Source: JBMYQA01 sp049600855 (lineage in GTDB: Bacteria; Bacteroidota; Bacteroidia; Cytophagales; Flammeovirgaceae). From it: DNA of 5,391 nt. The stretch covers positions 1-5,391 of the forward strand of contig JBMYQA010000364.1 in the NCBI GenBank assembly GCA_049600855.1, in the 5' to 3' direction. Numbering within the stretch: position 1 is the first letter of the stretch; each line of letters begins with the position of its first letter. Below the pieces are notes generated by a model. That model saw nothing but the letters and a program-made list of their open reading frames with translations, had not been told where the DNA came from and did not search any database. The position numbers and the translations under genes were made by a program. This document shows, piece after piece, positions 5,341 to 5,391 of this stretch.

Positions 5341-5391
5341 TTAATAAATTTCCACATTCGATTTTTGCCCATTCGTAGGCTGCTCACGATG
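5341..5391 (-). CDS. Possible 3' end of a gene running off the window
   Basis: Sixteen codons open from the right edge, ending HREQPTNGQKSNVEIY, with a TAA at 5341-5343. A minus-strand terminator lies 122 bp downstream, so some transcribed gene is expected here. The fragment is too short to identify. A second frame is open from 5390 down to a TAA at 5274-5276 and ends in SGIAILLLQK; it is a competing possibility. Confidence 0.25.
   Translation of the reverse strand, partial: HREQPTNGQKSNVEIY

Overview
The window is ordinary chromosomal DNA, most likely from a member of the Bacteroidota (Cytophagales/Flavobacteria-like). The base composition is AT-rich, start codons lack strong Shine-Dalgarno sequences, and two upstream regions carry boxes of the Bacteroidota sigma type (TAnnTTTG at -7). 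The protein sequences also look typical of that phylum. This assignment is an inference from sequence alone.

Left part (1-2014, all minus strand): the peroxiredoxin gene bcp/prxQ is followed by hisH and hisA of histidine biosynthesis. hisH and hisA are 7 bp apart and clearly co-transcribed. The 171 bp between bcp and hisH hold three successive inverted repeats. No other his gene is visible: hisB is not upstream of hisH, and no hisF start is seen in the last 60 bp.

Middle (2015-2635): mostly intergenic, but a 58-codon minus-strand gene for a very basic secreted protein or lipoprotein can be read at 2286-2462. It has a candidate promoter and a strong rho-independent terminator of its own. Its promoter faces that of the next gene, and two copies of TCGGTGAA lie between the two promoters.

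Right-centre (2636-4037, plus strand): a hotdog-fold acyl-CoA thioesterase, then a roughly 160-bp near-perfect palindrome resembling a small non-autonomous element, then subunit B of a 3-oxoacid CoA-transferase (scoB), ending at a strong terminator. Subunit A is not next to it. Both enzymes act on acyl-CoA, suggesting fatty-acid, ketone-body or branched-chain catabolism, but the palindrome and 210-bp gap argue against a simple operon.

Right part (4038-5391): a 30-bp-spaced direct repeat, then a minus-strand stand-alone HD-domain phosphohydrolase, then about 460 bp without a convincing gene. That stretch ends in a minus-strand terminator that probably serves a gene mostly outside the window.

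I see no phage, CRISPR, toxin-antitoxin or defence locus. The items most worth a second look are the long palindrome, the overlooked small gene, the structured hisH leader and the HD protein.
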